Shown in pieces: positions 34,604-44,200 of a DNA stretch of 57,512 nucleotides. Origin of the DNA: Taibaiella sp. Its GTDB lineage: Bacteria > Bacteroidota > Bacteroidia > Chitinophagales > Chitinophagaceae. The notes under the pieces are model-generated. The model made no database searches. It was given only the letters and a program-made list of their open reading frames with translations, and was not told the DNA's origin. A program made the translations under genes and the position numbers. Numbering within the stretch: the stretch's first letter is position 1; each line of letters starts with the position of its first letter. The DNA lies in NCBI GenBank assembly GCA_021740995.1, contig JAIOYR010000014.1, positions 1 through 57,512 of the forward strand, read 5' to 3'.

Positions 34604-36457
34604 TTACCTCAAAAACAAATGATAAGGATAACTCCCGGTAGGTTTGTCGTTCTCGAAGTTGCCTTCGTAGAGTAGTTTGCCCATAGCATCGTAGCATCGG
34701 CCTATGCCATGTTTGTTGCCATGCTTCCACTGACCGGCATAGGTAGCACAGCCGGGGCAGTTTTTTATTGTTCCTATTACTCCTCTGGTATAGGTGCCAT
34801 AGCCATGTTTCAGGTCGTTGTCGAAGTCGCCGGTATATTTGTCGCCATTGCGCCAGTAGAAGGTGCCACAGCCATTTTTGCGGTCATGCACCCATTGGCC
34901 CACATACATATCTCCATTGGGCCATGAGTAAGTGCCCTGCTCGCCCCAGCGCATATTGCGCTCCATATCGCCCTCATATAGGTCGCCGTTTGCCCATTGG
35001 TATTTTCCTTTTCCGTGGCGGTTGCTGTTTTCATACATGCCTACATAGCGGTCGCCGCTATTCCAGGTGCACACTCCGGTACCGCAAAAGCGGTCGTTCT
35101 TAAACTGCCCGATGTAGGTTTCCCCATTGGCCCAGGTAAACACCCCATCGCCATTTTCCATGCCATTTTTCCATTCACCTACGTATACATCTCCGGTAGT
35201 ATAGTACATGCTACCCCTGCCCGATTGTTTGCCATCTTTAAACTCCCCGTTATACCGCTCGCAGGTTATCCAGTCGAGGGTGCCGGTGCCATGAAATTTA
35301 TTTCGTTCGAACTGACCTGTATAGGTATCTCCATTCCTCCAGGTAAAAACGCCCGAACCGTGATACATGCCGTCTTTCCATGAGCCTACATACTTATCGC
35401 CACACGCAAAATTGACAGTGCCAATACCGTTGAGCATTTCGTTTTCGTAGTTGCCCATGTACCTGTCGCCCCTTGTACTGATCAATGTTGCTATGCCTCG
35501 CAGTGTGTCGTTTTTCCAGACACCTGTAATCTTATCGCCGTTTGCATAACGCTTCACACCCTTACCATTCATCATGCCATTGGCAAAAGCGCCGATATAC
35601 TCATCACCATTTGCCCAGCAGAAAACACCCATACCTGATAACTTGCCACTGACGAAGTTGCCGTCGTATCTGTTGTGGTTCTTCCAGATGTAAGTACCTT
35701 GTCCTTCCAGTACTCCATTTACCCAGTTGCCCTCATAGCTATCTCCGTCCGACTTAATGAATTTGCCCTTACCCCACATTTTGTCGCGTTTCCAGTTGCC
35801 TTCGTAGCGGCTGCCCTCTATGTAGTAAAAGACCCCGTAGCCGCTCATTTCACCCGCCTCCCAGTTGCCCTCGTATCGCTCGCTATCGGCATAGTAGAAG
35901 GTACCTTTGCCTTTGCGCTCGCCATTTGTAATGTTGCCCACATATACATTGCCACTATCGTATTGCTGGGTCTGTATGCCGTTCTTTATGCCCAGAGCGC
36001 CATTGTAGTCCATAAGCAACTGGGCGGCATCCCATTGTCTGTTTTTTATAGCCCAAAACAAGGGTGGAGTAGTATTGGTAGGGGTATGCCATAAGATATT
36101 TACCGGGATCCGTTTTTGGACACAGGTTTTGATGAGTCGCTCATCGCCATGAGCGGCGGCCGTATGGAGCACGGTCCATCCATCTGGTGTTTTGGTATGT
36201 ATATCGGCGTCGCTCAGCAGGTATAGGTTTACCTTTCGGATATCGCTTGCTGCCAATTTTTTCAGTTCCTCTGTCAATAATTCCTGTGCTTCCTGTTTGG
36301 TGAGCGCTGCTGTCTGCTTGTCTTTTTTGCTGCCCGGTTGCGCCTTGGTGGTGTTGATGGCCAGTGTAGGGTCAGTTTTTGTCTGCTGCGCCGCAAGTTG
36401 CTGTGAAGAGGTGCATAAAAATATGAATATTGCAATATGTAAATTCTGTAATTTCAT
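34604..36457 (-). CDS. Exported ankyrin/MORN repeat protein
   Basis: The 617-residue protein has a signal peptide (MKLQNLHIAIFIFLCTSS, cleavage near LAAQ), an N-terminal ankyrin-like region (about 85-165: TPDGWTVLHTAAAHGDERL, PPLFWAIKNRQWDAAQLL) and about 19 MORN repeats of 23 residues (type RYEGNWKNGKMHGKGTFYW) filling 170-610. MORN repeats form long beta sheets that bind partners or lipids. No catalytic domain is visible. Repeat 15 carries one extra residue and repeat 17 has an eight-residue insertion with a CPGC motif. Confidence 0.9.
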   Translation of the reverse strand: MKLQNLHIAIFIFLCTSSQQLAAQQTKTDPTLAINTTKAQPGSKKDKQTAALTKQEAQELLTEELKKLAASDIRKVNLYLLSDADIHTKTPDGWTVLHTAAAHGDERLIKTCVQKRIPVNILWHTPTNTTPPLFWAIKNRQWDAAQLLMDYNGALGIKNGIQTQQYDSGNVYVGNITNGERKGKGTFYYADSERYEGNWEAGEMSGYGVFYYIEGSRYEGNWKRDKMWGKGKFIKSDGDSYEGNWVNGVLEGQGTYIWKNHNRYDGNFVSGKLSGMGVFCWANGDEYIGAFANGMMNGKGVKRYANGDKITGVWKNDTLRGIATLISTRGDRYMGNYENEMLNGIGTVNFACGDKYVGSWKDGMYHGSGVFTWRNGDTYTGQFERNKFHGTGTLDWITCERYNGEFKDGKQSGRGSMYYTTGDVYVGEWKNGMENGDGVFTWANGETYIGQFKNDRFCGTGVCTWNSGDRYVGMYENSNRHGKGKYQWANGDLYEGDMERNMRWGEQGTYSWPNGDMYVGQWVHDRKNGCGTFYWRNGDKYTGDFDNDLKHGYGTYTRGVIGTIKNCPGCATYAGQWKHGNKHGIGRCYDAMGKLLYEGNFENDKPTGSYPYHLFLR

Positions 36458-36620
36458 TTAAGACATATCCTCTGCATCTGCCCATACCGGCACACTTACG
36501 TAGTTTTTTGGAAAGTTATTAAACAAAAACAATCCATCTGAAACAATATCATTAATGAAATGTTATTGAGGGGGGCTGCCGGTGCAGATAAGTTGCCTGT
36601 TTCGTCATTGGCAAAATCGT

Positions 36621-36628
36621 TACCTTTA
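36621..36628 (+). promoter_or_regulatory. -7-like box (TACCTTTA)
   Basis: TACCTTTA is one base off TAnnTTTG and lies 23 nt ahead of the GTG start at 36652. A TTGG about 10 nt further upstream is too close to be a -33 element. Confidence 0.35.
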
Positions 36629-36651
36629 TTCATCTTAAAATCTGAAGCAGG

Positions 36652-37998
36652 GTGCTGTATGCGGTAGTGGATATTGAAACAACAGGTAGTTATGCCGCAG
36701 CCAACGGTATAACGGAGATAGCTATAGTGATACATGATGGAACAAAGGTGCTCAACTTTTATGAGAGCCTGGTGAATCCGCATGTGCCTATTCCGTACTT
36801 CATACAGCGGCTTACGGGCATAGATAACAGCATGGTAGCCAATGCACCCTCCTTCAGCGAGATAGCCGGACAAGTAAATGAGCTACTGCAGGACAAGATA
36901 TTTGTAGCCCACAATGTCAACTTCGATTATTCGTTTGTGAAGCACCATTTGAAAGAATCGGGATACGAGCTGAATACGAAAAAACTGTGTACTGTGCGGC
37001 TGGCAAGAAAGGTGCTACCGGGGCTAAATGGCTACAGCCTGGGCAAGCTGACGCAACAATTGAACATCAACCACGGCAACCATCACCGGGCAGGTGGCGA
37101 TGCCCTGGCCACTGCCGACCTGCTGGCTATAATAACAGAAAAAGACACACTGGGAGCGATAGGGGGTATGCTGAAGGGCCGTAACAGTGAGCAATACCTG
37201 CCCCCACACCTGGCTGTAGAGGAGCTGGAGCGGCTGCCATCGGGCGCAGGAGTTTACTACTTCTACAATGCAGCCGGCAAAGCCATATATATAGGCAAGG
37301 CTGTGAACATACGCAAGCGCGTAAAGAGCCACTTCTCAAACAACAAAACCAACAAACAAAAGCAGGATTTCCTGAAGGAGACCCATCGCATAAGCTATAA
37401 AGAGTGTGCTACAGAGCTGATGGCACACATACTGGAAAGTGCAGAGATCCGCAAGCTGTGGCCGGTGCACAACCGCAGCCAGCGCGGCTATCTGGCACAG
37501 TTTGGCCTGTTCGTATACGAAGATATGCAGGGGTACACCCGGCTGGCGGTAGAAAAAATAAGACGTAGTGTAAAACCGGTATACACCTTCAACACTATTA
37601 CCGAAGGACACTTTATGCTGCGGGAGCTGGTAGAGGAGTATGGGCTCTGTACCCGGCTGTGCAACCTGAGCACTGCACCGGAGTGTGGCTGTGCAGCGCC
37701 ACACACATCGGTTGACGACTATAACCAAAAAGCAACGGCTGCCCTGAAATGGATACGCAATAATCTGCCCACCTTTGCCCTGATAGACAAGGGTATAGAT
37801 GATAATGAGCATAGCTGCATACTGGTGCGCGATGGCAACCTCTATGGTATGGGCTACCTGAACGATAAGCAGCAACAACTAAAAAGTATAGATACCCTGC
37901 TAAGCAGCATAGAGCCCCTGCAGGACAATGACTACATACGCAATCTGGTGCTGCGCCACGCCACCGAGTACCCGGAGAAGTGTGTGATGTTTGGGTAG
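36652..37998 (+). CDS. DEDDh exonuclease fused to a GIY-YIG (UvrC-like) nuclease
   Basis: Residues 1-165 are a DnaQ-like 3'-5' exonuclease: VVDIETTG (DxE), FVAHNVNFDYSFV, and HRAGGDALATADLL (H...D). Residues 195-280 are a GIY-YIG domain (LPSGAGVYYFYNAAGKAIYIGKAVNIRKRVKSHF) followed by the UvrC-type Glu segment (ELMAHILESAEIRKLWP). Similar fusions occur in other bacteria and are thought to act in DNA repair. GTG is the best start because it directly precedes the first beta strand. The rest of the protein (to 448) resembles no domain I can name. Confidence 0.9.
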   Translation: MLYAVVDIETTGSYAAANGITEIAIVIHDGTKVLNFYESLVNPHVPIPYFIQRLTGIDNSMVANAPSFSEIAGQVNELLQDKIFVAHNVNFDYSFVKHHLKESGYELNTKKLCTVRLARKVLPGLNGYSLGKLTQQLNINHGNHHRAGGDALATADLLAIITEKDTLGAIGGMLKGRNSEQYLPPHLAVEELERLPSGAGVYYFYNAAGKAIYIGKAVNIRKRVKSHFSNNKTNKQKQDFLKETHRISYKECATELMAHILESAEIRKLWPVHNRSQRGYLAQFGLFVYEDMQGYTRLAVEKIRRSVKPVYTFNTITEGHFMLRELVEEYGLCTRLCNLSTAPECGCAAPHTSVDDYNQKATAALKWIRNNLPTFALIDKGIDDNEHSCILVRDGNLYGMGYLNDKQQQLKSIDTLLSSIEPLQDNDYIRNLVLRHATEYPEKCVMFG

Positions 37999-38068
37999 TA
38001 TTTACCAGTAAATACATACTGCAATTTACGGAGAGATCTCTTAAAAGAATTGCTACATGAGATTTCCA

Positions 38069-38284
38069 TCAGAGCATCTTTTTCAATTCCTGAGTAGAAG
38101 AGGAAAACTTCAGTTTTCCTGATTTCTCAGCTTTTTGGGCATCCTTAAAATTATCTGCAATTTCCTGCCTCCGTGCATCAGAAATATTGTGCTCAAGCAA
38201 GTTTTTTAATTCTTCTTTATATTCGAGCGGTAAATTATAAACGCGTTCTACAACGTCATTGAAATCATGTGTAGCGGTTTTCAT
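38069..38284 (-). CDS. Small antitoxin-like protein
   Basis: The ATG at 38284 gives 71 residues that look like the alpha-helical antitoxin type of Bacteroidota: FNDVVERVYNLPLEYKEELKNLLEHNI, DARRQEIADNFKDAQKAEKSG and a C-terminal SSTQELKKML. No toxin gene follows. It is either an orphan or the toxin is lost. Confidence 0.65.
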   Translation of the reverse strand: MKTATHDFNDVVERVYNLPLEYKEELKNLLEHNISDARRQEIADNFKDAQKAEKSGKLKFSSSTQELKKML

Positions 38285-38368
38285 AAAACTACATTTTACA
38301 AAATCAGGCATGCAAAATAATAGTAGTACAGTAGGGGAATTGAGAATCCCCCTACTATACTATTTCCC

Positions 38369-39541
38369 TTAACTCCCGAACGCATCCTTTATCTTATCGA
38401 AAAAACCTCTTTCCTCTCTTTCTGCCTTGGCGCCGGGTCCGGGTCTGAAGTTGGGAGAGTTTTTTAGTTTTTCCATCATGTCTTTTTCCTCATTGCTCAG
38501 GTGCTGTGGCGACCATACATTTACCTCCACCAGCTCATCGCCTTTTTCGTAAGACTGGAAAGCGGGGAAGCCCTTGCCCTTGAGCCTGAATATTTTGCCG
38601 CTCTGTGTGCCGGCAGGGATTTTTATTTTGGCCTTGCCATCTATGGTAGGCACCTCTGCCTGCATACCCAGCACCGCCTCGGGGAATGATATGTGCAACT
38701 GATACACTACATCCAGGTCGCGGCGCGACAGATGTTCGTGTTTTTCTTCTTCTACCACCAGCAGCAGGTCTCCCGGAGGGCCGCCACGCTCACCGGCATT
38801 GCCACGCCCATGCATACTCAGCTGCATGCCATCCTGCACGCCGGCAGGTATCTCCAGACTCAGTGTTTCATCGCCATATACGCGTCCTTCGCCCTTGCAG
38901 CTGCCACACTTCTGGGTGATGGTGCTACCCTCGCCGTTGCAGTTAGGGCAGGTGGTTACCGTCTGCATTTGGCCCAGAAAGGTATTGGTAACCCTGCGTA
39001 CCTGACCCGATCCGGCACAGGTGCCACAGGTCTGTACAGAATTTTTGTCTTTGGCACCGCTGCCCTGACACTGCCCGCAGGCTATGTGTTTTTTTACTTT
39101 TATTTTTTTGTTGGCACCATTGGCTATTTCGCCAAAGTCCATTTTGAGTTTTATACGCAGATTGGCACCACGGGAGCCCTGCCTGCGGCCACCGCCGCCA
39201 CCACCAAAGCCGCCGCCAAACATATCGTTGCCAAAGATGTCGCCGAAGTTCTGGAAGATGTCCTCCATGCGCATGCCACCCTGACCACCAAAGCCGCCAC
39301 CATAACCGCCGCCACCGCCTGAGGCAGCATGACCAAAACGGTCGTACTGCGCCTTTTTATCAGGACTGCTCAGGGTGTCGTATGCTTCGGCTGCTTCTTT
39401 AAATTTTTCTTCGGCTTCTTTGTTGCCCGGGTTTCTGTCCGGGTGAAACTCCATAGCTATTTTGCGATAAGACTTTTTTATCTCATCTGCAGTTGCGCCT
39501 TTCGCTACCCCCAGCACTTCGTAGTAATCTCTTTTTGCCAT
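38369..39541 (-). CDS. dnaJ: Chaperone protein DnaJ
   Basis: The 390-residue protein has the J domain with HPD ([13 protein letters not shown]), a long Gly/Phe-rich region, four CxxCxGxG zinc motifs ([32 protein letters not shown]) and the C-terminal substrate-binding domain. It works with DnaK and GrpE. grpE is upstream on the same strand, with a 121-bp spacer that holds a perfect palindrome. dnaK is not in the window. Confidence 0.98.
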   Translation of the reverse strand: MAKRDYYEVLGVAKGATADEIKKSYRKIAMEFHPDRNPGNKEAEEKFKEAAEAYDTLSSPDKKAQYDRFGHAASGGGGGYGGGFGGQGGMRMEDIFQNFGDIFGNDMFGGGFGGGGGGRRQGSRGANLRIKLKMDFGEIANGANKKIKVKKHIACGQCQGSGAKDKNSVQTCGTCAGSGQVRRVTNTFLGQMQTVTTCPNCNGEGSTITQKCGSCKGEGRVYGDETLSLEIPAGVQDGMQLSMHGRGNAGERGGPPGDLLLVVEEEKHEHLSRRDLDVVYQLHISFPEAVLGMQAEVPTIDGKAKIKIPAGTQSGKIFRLKGKGFPAFQSYEKGDELVEVNVWSPQHLSNEEKDMMEKLKNSPNFRPGPGAKAEREERGFFDKIKDAFGS

Positions 39542-39584
39542 TTTTATATTTTATAGTCGCCTTGTTGAATTTTGTATAGATGCC

Positions 39585-39617
39585 TGATTGGCTGTTGATA
39601 CCATCAACAGCCAATCA
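39585..39617. repeat. Perfect 15-bp palindrome between grpE and dnaJ
   Basis: 39585-39599 pairs with 39603-39617 through a 3-nt loop. It has no T-run on either strand. It may set the relative mRNA levels of grpE and dnaJ. Confidence 0.7.
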
Positions 39618-39662
39618 GCAATCACAAAATTTCGATCAGCGCTTTAATAATTTATCCTGATA

Positions 39663-40286
39663 TTATTTACCTACTATCACTTTGGCAAACCTGATTAGTT
39701 TGTCATTGAGATAATAGCCACTTTCCAGCACATCCATCACTTTGCCCTTCATTTTTTCGTTTGGTGCGGGTATTTCAGTTATCGCCTCGTGCAGATCTGC
39801 ATCGAATTCTTCATTCAATGCCTCCATCTTTTTGAGGCCTTTTTGTTGCATGATGCTGCGCAACTTACTGAATACCAATGAAATACCTTCTTTCGCTACT
39901 TCTAAGTCGGTAGTGGTTTGCAGTGTTTTGTCGGCTCTGTCTACATCGTCCAGTACTACCAGCAGCGATTGTATGGTTTCTTTATTGGCAGTAAGTGTGA
40001 GTTCTATCCGCTCTTTGGAAGTGCGCCGCTTGTAGTTCTCAAACTCTGCCAACTGGCGCAGCAGTTTGTCCTTCAGTTCGGCATTCTCTGCCATCAGTTT
40101 GTCTCTTTCCTCATCTATACCTTCATCTATACTGTCTACTCCAGCCCGGCTATCGTCGGTATTGAGAAAGTTGGACAAAATATCATCCATGGCTTCATTT
40201 TGCGACAAGTTGTCGGTATTATTAGTGTTATTCGTGCTATTTTCGTTATTCTGGTCGCTCATATCCTTCTTTTTTTTGAAAAACAT
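39663..40286 (-). CDS. grpE: Nucleotide exchange factor GrpE
   Basis: The 207-residue protein has a long acidic, Asn-rich N-terminus, a coiled coil (about 70-115: ENAELKDKLLRQLAEFENYKRR) and the GrpE core (PALVVLDDVDRA-like segment, FDADLHEAITEIPAPNEKMKGKVMDVLESGYYLNDKLIRFAKVIV). It exchanges ADP for ATP on DnaK. An internal ATG at 40262 (MSDQNNENS) could also be the start. Confidence 0.95.
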   Translation of the reverse strand: MFFKKKKDMSDQNNENSTNNTNNTDNLSQNEAMDDILSNFLNTDDSRAGVDSIDEGIDEERDKLMAENAELKDKLLRQLAEFENYKRRTSKERIELTLTANKETIQSLLVVLDDVDRADKTLQTTTDLEVAKEGISLVFSKLRSIMQQKGLKKMEALNEEFDADLHEAITEIPAPNEKMKGKVMDVLESGYYLNDKLIRFAKVIVGK

Positions 40287-40481
40287 AGTTTAATACAATT
40301 GGCAATTTCTTTGCCAAAGTATGTTTTGAGACAAAATGTCGGGTGATGGATGCAAAAATGTACAAAGTGACGGAGGGAAGTGTGTTGTGATGAGTGGAAA
40401 GGGGTTAGATGCATATACAGCGAAAGTAGCGTCTACTCTTGTTTTGGCCTGAAGGAAGCAAACAGGTTGATATTCAGATGT

Positions 40482-40772
40482 TTACTTTACCCAGTATTCA
40501 GTAGGGTTTCTATAATCGCAGATTATTGCATGAACAATTACTTGCTGTTCCATAATGGAATAATGAATAGAATATGGAAATTTCTCAATTACAGCCAACC
40601 CCACATTGTCATATCTTACCGACCGGGTATGTGGATTATGTTTCAGGGCAACAAGCTGACGTTTAATTTCTTGTTTGAAACGCTTACCAAGTCCGGGTAG
40701 CTTACTTTCATAATTGCCTATAGCATTTATGCTATCCGTTTGGGCTTCAGCGGTGAAGATTAATTGATACAC
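40482..40772 (-). CDS. ParE/RelE-type toxin
   Basis: The 96-residue protein has a RelE/ParE fold signature: YQLIFTAEAQTDSINAIGNYE, a Leu-rich KRFKQEIKRQLVALKHNP and a C-terminal RYDNVGLAVIEKFPYSIHYSI. It lies 5 bp behind its antitoxin gene. The target (ribosome or gyrase) cannot be told from sequence. Confidence 0.85.
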   Translation of the reverse strand: MYQLIFTAEAQTDSINAIGNYESKLPGLGKRFKQEIKRQLVALKHNPHTRSVRYDNVGLAVIEKFPYSIHYSIMEQQVIVHAIICDYRNPTEYWVK

Positions 40773-40777
40773 TTGTT

Positions 40778-40999
40778 TTACTCTTCGTTTCGCATATCAA
40801 AAAACACTTTTTCGCTGACTAGTAATTCCGGGTTTTGTTTATATTTTTCTATCCTTTTTCGTACTTCTTCCTTTTGCCATTGCGGCACATCAAACGCCTC
40901 TTCTTCAGGTACAAGAACAACGGCATCATTTTTACAAAGGTCTTCTATTACCCCTGCGGCATATTCCTTCTTTGTACGTATGCGATATATTTGCGACAT
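40778..40999 (-). CDS. Antitoxin of the ParE/RelE-type pair
   Basis: The 73-residue protein has a short N-terminal strand region (MSQIYRIRTKKEYAAGVIEDL) and an acidic region with EEEAFDVPQWQKEEVRKRIEKY, common for Bacteroidota antitoxins. It precedes the toxin gene in the same operon. Confidence 0.78.
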   Translation of the reverse strand: MSQIYRIRTKKEYAAGVIEDLCKNDAVVLVPEEEAFDVPQWQKEEVRKRIEKYKQNPELLVSEKVFFDMRNEE

Positions 41000-41154
41000 A
41001 ACGATGTAATAAAGTTACAGAATCTGTATGGTTTTTCCATAACAGGTAAAGCTTCTGCTTCGTCAATGGAAACAGGATATTGAAACGCAGGCACTGAGAA
41101 AGGATAACCGCAGAAGCATTTGAAAAACGCGATATCGACACTCAACATTTGCCA

Positions 41155-41186
41155 TAAAAAAAACCACTACTCACGCAGTGGTTTTC
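41155..41186 (-). terminator. Terminator of nrdJ
   Basis: On the minus strand AAACCACT pairs with AGTGGTTT and runs into eight T, 30 nt after the nrdJ stop. Confidence 0.85.
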
Positions 41187-41214
41187 CTTTTTTCTTTTTA
41201 GCCTGTTAACCCAA

Positions 41215-44200
41215 TTAACTACAGCCCGTTGTTGTTCCACAATTAGGGCACATATAGCAGGTGCCGTTGCGGAGGGTGATGTTGCCACAGTTGCGGCAGG
41301 CGGGGGCGTCGGCACTGGTGCCCATTAGTTTTTTTATGTCGGCACTCACAGCTACGGCAGTTGGTGCCAGTGCAGGCTTGGGCTTCTGGGCAGGAGTGGC
41401 AGGCTGCGGGGCAGTAATGCGCACCTGCGATAGTTCGCGTTGCAGTGCCTCCACTTCCTGAGCATGTGTGCGGCGGTTGGGCTCCGGTACATGCACCAGG
41501 TCGTCGCGGTCCAGATACTCATAAGCCAGCAGGCGGAAGATATAGTCGAGTACTGATGTAGCACTCTTGATATTTGGGTGCTCTACAATGCCTGATGGCT
41601 CGAAGCGGGAGAATGCGAATTTGTCTACATACTCCTCCAGCGGCACACCATACTGCAGGCCTACCGATATGGCTATGGCAAAACTGTTGAGCAGGCTGCG
41701 CATGGTAGCGCCTTCCTTTGCCATGTCCACAAATATCTCGCCCAGCGTACCATCTCCATATTCTCCGGTACGCAGGAAGATAGCCTGACCACCTACCTTG
41801 CCCTTGATGGTATACCCTCTGCGCTTGGCCGGTAGCTGCTTGCGCTCTACTATGCGGCTCAGCTCACGCTTCAGTTGGGTGTCGGGGCTTGCCTGTACCC
41901 GCTTGTTTACTTCCTCCAGCAGCTCTCCTACGGTGAGCTTGCTCATGTCTATTATCTGGCCGGACTCATCAGCAACTTCTTCTTTTGTTTCTTCCTTTTT
42001 CTTTTTGTCGCTCTTGTTGCTCAGGGGCTGGCTTAGTTTAGAGCCATCTCTGTAGAGTGCACAGGCTTTAAGGCCCAGTTGCCAGCTCAGGTAGTAGCAA
42101 TCTTTTATCTCATCAATGTTTGCCTCATTGGGCAGGTTGATGGTCTTGGAGATAGCACCGCTGATAAAGGGCTGTACAGCACCCATCATGCGAATGTGAC
42201 CATGTGCATGTATGAAGCGTTTGCCTTTTTTGCCGCACTTATTGGCACAGTCGAATACCGACAGATGTTCCGGTTTCAGCAGTGGCGCTCCTTCTATGGT
42301 CATGGTACCACATACATAGTCGTTGGCAGCATCCATCTCGTCTTCAGTGAAGCCAAGAGACTCCAGCAGGTTGAAGTCGGGTGCGAAGTATTGCTCGGCT
42401 GTATAGCCCAGGCGTTGCAGACATTCCTCGCCCAGATTGTAGACATTGAACACAAAGCCTATTTCAAATGCACTTTCTACAGCAGCGTCCAGCTTCTTCA
42501 GTTCTTCTCCTATAAATCCTTTCTCGCTCAGTGTCTGGTGGTTGATATATGGTGCGCCGGCAAATGTGCCATGCCCCTTGGCATACTTCACTATAGCATC
42601 TGCCTGTTCGTCAGAGTAGCCGAGCTTTTTGAGTGCGGCAGGTATAGACTGGTTGATGATTTTGAAATAGCCACCACCAGATAGTTTTTTAAATTTCACC
42701 AACGCAAAGTCGGGCTCTACACCCGTGGTGTCGCAATCCATTACAAGACCTATGGTGCCGGTAGGTGCTATTACCGTAGCCTGTGCATTGCGGTAGCCAT
42801 ATTGCTCACCCATTTGCACTGCATCGTCCCATGCTTTGGTGGCAGCTTTCAGCAGGTAGTCTGGGCAATATTTTGCGTTAATACCTGCGGGTTTTATTTC
42901 AAGGCCCTCGTACGCATCGGCAGCATCGTAAGCAGCAGCACGGTGATTGCGCATTACCCGCAACATGTGTTCTTTGTTCTCGGCATAGCGTGGGAAGGTG
43001 CCGAGGCTACGTGCCATCTCTGCCGATGTTTTGTAAGACACACCATTCATAATAGCTGTTATAGCACCGGCTATGCCACGTGCTTCTTCGCTATCGTAGG
43101 CAATACCGCTTACCATGAGCATGGAGCCGAGGTTGGCGAACCCGAGGCCCAGTGTGCGGTAGTCGTAGCTGAGCTGAGCAACTTCCGGCGATGGGAATTG
43201 TGCCATGAGCACAGATATTTCCAGCACTACGGTCCACAGGCGTACCATGTATTCGAAACCAGCTACATCAAATATGCCGGTCTCTTCGTTGTAAAACCGA
43301 CGGAGATTGAGCGATGCAAGGTTACACGCAGTGTTGTCCAGAAACATGTATTCTGAGCAGGGGTTGGAAGCACGTATGCGTCCACCCTCAGGGCAGGTAT
43401 GCCACTCGTTGATGGTGGTATCGTATTGTGTGCCGGGGTCGGCGCAGCGCCATGCCGAATAAGATATTTTCTCCCACAGCTCTTTGGCAGATACGGTATT
43501 CATTACCTTGCCGGTGCTGCGTGCGGTCATTTCCCAGTCGCCATTATTATCCAGGCAGTGGAAAAATTCGTTGGGTATCCTTACAGAGTTGTTAGAGTTT
43601 TGTCCGGATACAGTTTTGTATGCATCGCCCTCATAGTCCGATGAGTAGCCGGCGGCAATGAGTGCTGCTACTTTCTTTTCTTCTTCTACTTTCCAGTTGA
43701 TAAAGTCAATTACTTCCGGGTGGTCCAGATCCAGGCATACCATTTTGGCAGCACGGCGCGTGGTGCCACCGCTCTTGATAGCACCTGCTGCACGGTCGCC
43801 TATTTTCAGAAAACTCATGAGCCCGCTTGAGGTGCCGCCGCCGCTTAGTTTTTCTCCTTCTGCTCTTATATTAGAGTAGTTGGTGCCTACGCCGGAGCCA
43901 TACTTGAATATGCGTGCCTCGCGCACCCACAGATCCATAATACCTCCTTCATTCACCAGGTCGTCATCTACACTGAGTATGAAGCAGGCATGTGGTTGCG
44001 GACGCTCATAAGCATTAGTAGAGCGCTCCAGCTTGCCGGAATCGGGGTCTACGTAATGATGCCCCTGTGCCTTGCCGTTGATACCATAGCTATTGTACAG
44101 CCCGGTATTGAACCACTGAGGTGAATTGGGTGCACAGCTCTGGTGCATGATGCTGTAAGTGAGCTCATCGTAAAAAACCTGTGCATCTTTTTCAGAGGCG

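Noticed and set aside
42079-43356. Plus-strand ORFs of 184-201 residues within nrdJ
   Set aside because: They are antisense to strongly conserved nrdJ code.
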